A stretch of 64,000 bases of DNA from Nostoc sp. ATCC 43529 (GTDB lineage Bacteria > Cyanobacteriota > Cyanobacteriia > Cyanobacteriales > Nostocaceae), in the NCBI GenBank assembly GCA_003326205.1, contig LWTK01000001.1:186001-250000 (forward strand), written 5' to 3'. The notes under the pieces are model-generated. The model had not been told where the DNA came from. It worked only from the letters and a program-made list of their open reading frames with translations, and searched no databases. This document shows, one piece after another, positions 63,170 through 64,000 of this stretch (position 1 is the first letter of the stretch; every line of letters starts with the position of its first letter). Position numbers and translations under genes: made by a program.

Positions 63170-63604
63170 ATGCAAGAACTTGACCAGAAAAAGACCATTG
63201 ATTTGCTCAACGCCATCATGGAATTTGAATTAGCAGGAGTAGTACGGTATACACATTATTCCTTAATGGTGACTGGCCCTAACCGCATTCCCATAGTGGC
63301 TTTCTTCAAAGCACAAGCAAGCGAATCTTTACTTCATGCCCAACAAGTAGGAGAAATTCTCACAGGTTTAGATGGCCATCCTTCCTTAAAAATTGCCCCA
63401 ATGGAAGAAACCTACAAGCATACAGTCAAAGATATTTTGGCAGAAAGCTTATCCCATGAAAAAAAGGCATTAGATCTGTATAAAAGTCTCCTAGAAACTG
63501 TCAACAATGCCAGCGTTTATCTAGAAGAATTTGCTCGTGGCATGATAGGGCAAGAAGAGATGCATAATCTCGAACTGAAAAAGATGTTACGTGATTTTAG
63601 TTAA
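63170..63604 (+). CDS. Ferritin-like (bacterioferritin-related) protein
   Basis: A 144-residue four-helix-bundle protein. Candidate di-iron ligands are Glu20 (MEFELAGVVRY), Glu52/His56 (ASESLLHAQQVGE), Glu97 (SHEKKALDLY), and Glu129/His132 (GQEEMHNLEL). The first Glu-His pair is spaced ExxxH rather than the usual ExxH, so the ferroxidase site may differ. The conserved haem-ligand Met of bacterioferritin is not evident. It would store or buffer iron, or pass it on, next to the FTR1 permease gene 100 bp downstream. ATG at 63170. A TCATTAG repeat array begins at its stop codon. Confidence 0.85.
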   Translation: MQELDQKKTIDLLNAIMEFELAGVVRYTHYSLMVTGPNRIPIVAFFKAQASESLLHAQQVGEILTGLDGHPSLKIAPMEETYKHTVKDILAESLSHEKKALDLYKSLLETVNNASVYLEEFARGMIGQEEMHNLELKKMLRDFS

Positions 63605-63700
63605 TAGTCATTAGTCATTAGTCATTAGTCATTGGTCATTGGTTATTTGCTAAGGACAAATGATAACTGGCTAATGACAAAGGACAAAAGACAAGGGATA
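63603..63700. repeat. Inverted heptamer element between the ferritin-like and FTR1 genes
   Basis: Left: GTCATTA units (63605-63645). Right: CTAATGACAAAGGACAAAAG and ACAAGGGATA (63671-63700). The right arm runs to within 5 bp of the FTR1 ATG and includes the only purine-rich stretch that could act as its ribosome binding site. Confidence 0.8.
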
Positions 63701-63704
63701 AAAA

Positions 63705-64000
63705 ATGAATTTTAGTACTGCTATACCTACTTTTGTGATTACACTCCGAGAAGGAGTAGAAGCTGCTCTTGTTGTGGGAATTGTCTTAGCTTTACTGAAA
63801 AAAGCTAAAAAATCCAATCTCAAACCTTGGGTATATGCTGGTGTCGGCGTTGGTATTGCCATTAGTGCCTTGATAGGTGTGCTATTCAGTTGGATAATTC
63901 AAGTAGTGGGAGCTGCTAATCCTCAATATACTTCCGTAGTTGAGCCACTACTAGAAGGTGTATTTAGTGTATTAGCGATCGCAATGCTCAGTTGGATGCT
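63705..64000 (+). CDS. FTR1-family iron permease, N-terminal part (runs off window)
   Basis: The first 98 residues of a polytopic permease: NFSTAIPTFVITLREGVEAA with the REGxE motif that binds Fe(III) in Ftr1/EfeU, two further hydrophobic segments (YAGVGVGIAISALIGVLFSW and GVFSVLAIAMLSWML), and a basic cytoplasmic loop KKAKKSNLK. A second REGxE motif is expected in helix 4 beyond the window. It would import Fe(III) produced by an oxidase, here plausibly the multicopper oxidase three genes upstream. ATG at 63705. Translation initiation overlaps a repeat array. Confidence 0.9.
   Translation, partial: MNFSTAIPTFVITLREGVEAALVVGIVLALLKKAKKSNLKPWVYAGVGVGIAISALIGVLFSWIIQVVGAANPQYTSVVEPLLEGVFSVLAIAMLSWM

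Overview
The window is chromosomal DNA of a filamentous, probably heterocystous cyanobacterium of the Nostoc/Calothrix type. The signs are the very frequent HIP1 octamer GCGATCGC, Psb27 of photosystem II, CofH of deazaflavin (F420/FO) synthesis, ferredoxin-type sulfite reductase, many cyanobacterial conserved proteins of unknown role, and dense heptanucleotide (STRR-type) repeats between genes. About 45 protein genes, two tRNAs, one broken insertion sequence and many small hairpin or tandem repeats can be supported. No CRISPR array, prophage or rRNA is seen.

Layout. 0.4-8.2 kb: a DUF92/VTE6-like membrane protein, a VOC-fold protein, a lipase-like hydrolase, a VIT-vWA protein divergent from an HTH protein, and an HPP-family membrane protein. 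8.5-12.5 kb: TPR protein, rsmE (carrying repeat DNA inside its coding sequence) and sir. 13-18.1 kb: a small outer-membrane-like protein, an ADP-ribosylglycohydrolase, an acidic HTH protein paired with a membrane protein, and tRNA-Arg(UCU). 18.2-20.2 kb: a trypsin-like protease remnant fused to an IS701-like transposase remnant. 21.3-26.1 kb: a compact chaperone-usher pilus operon (two pilin-like subunits, PapD-like chaperone, usher). 26.5-33.1 kb: a BASS transporter, an IF2_N-UPF1-like helicase fusion and an HDAC-like deacetylase; a decayed copy of the usher 3' end lies between the first two. 33.6-40.5 kb: MscS, a metallo-beta-lactamase-like protein, VOC, an SLH-domain protein, an alpha/beta hydrolase and a Ser/Thr kinase. 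40.6-42.8 kb: leuC-leuD. 42.8-50.4 kb: a 21-bp tandem array, tRNA-Val(UAC), ubiX, an RNase R-like protein lacking the usual catalytic aspartates, two proteins sharing a repeated module, and clpP. 51-58 kb: a YyaL-like thioredoxin-domain protein, mobA, a glycoside-hydrolase-like protein, psb27 and cofH.

58.3-64 kb is a metal-handling region: a membrane protein with extracytoplasmic domains, a CbtB-like His-rich peptide, a two-domain multicopper oxidase, a lipoprotein of unrecognised type, a ferritin-like protein and the start of an FTR1 iron permease, which runs off the window. The last four are co-directional and read as an oxidase-permease iron uptake locus with an unassigned periplasmic partner. 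The oxidase and the lipoprotein share a 19-bp upstream motif.

The most pervasive unexplained structure is the repeat DNA. Heptamer arrays often occur as inverted pairs around a core, sit directly at gene 3' ends, supply the stop codon or last residues of at least seven genes, and lie in frame inside two (DUF92 and rsmE).
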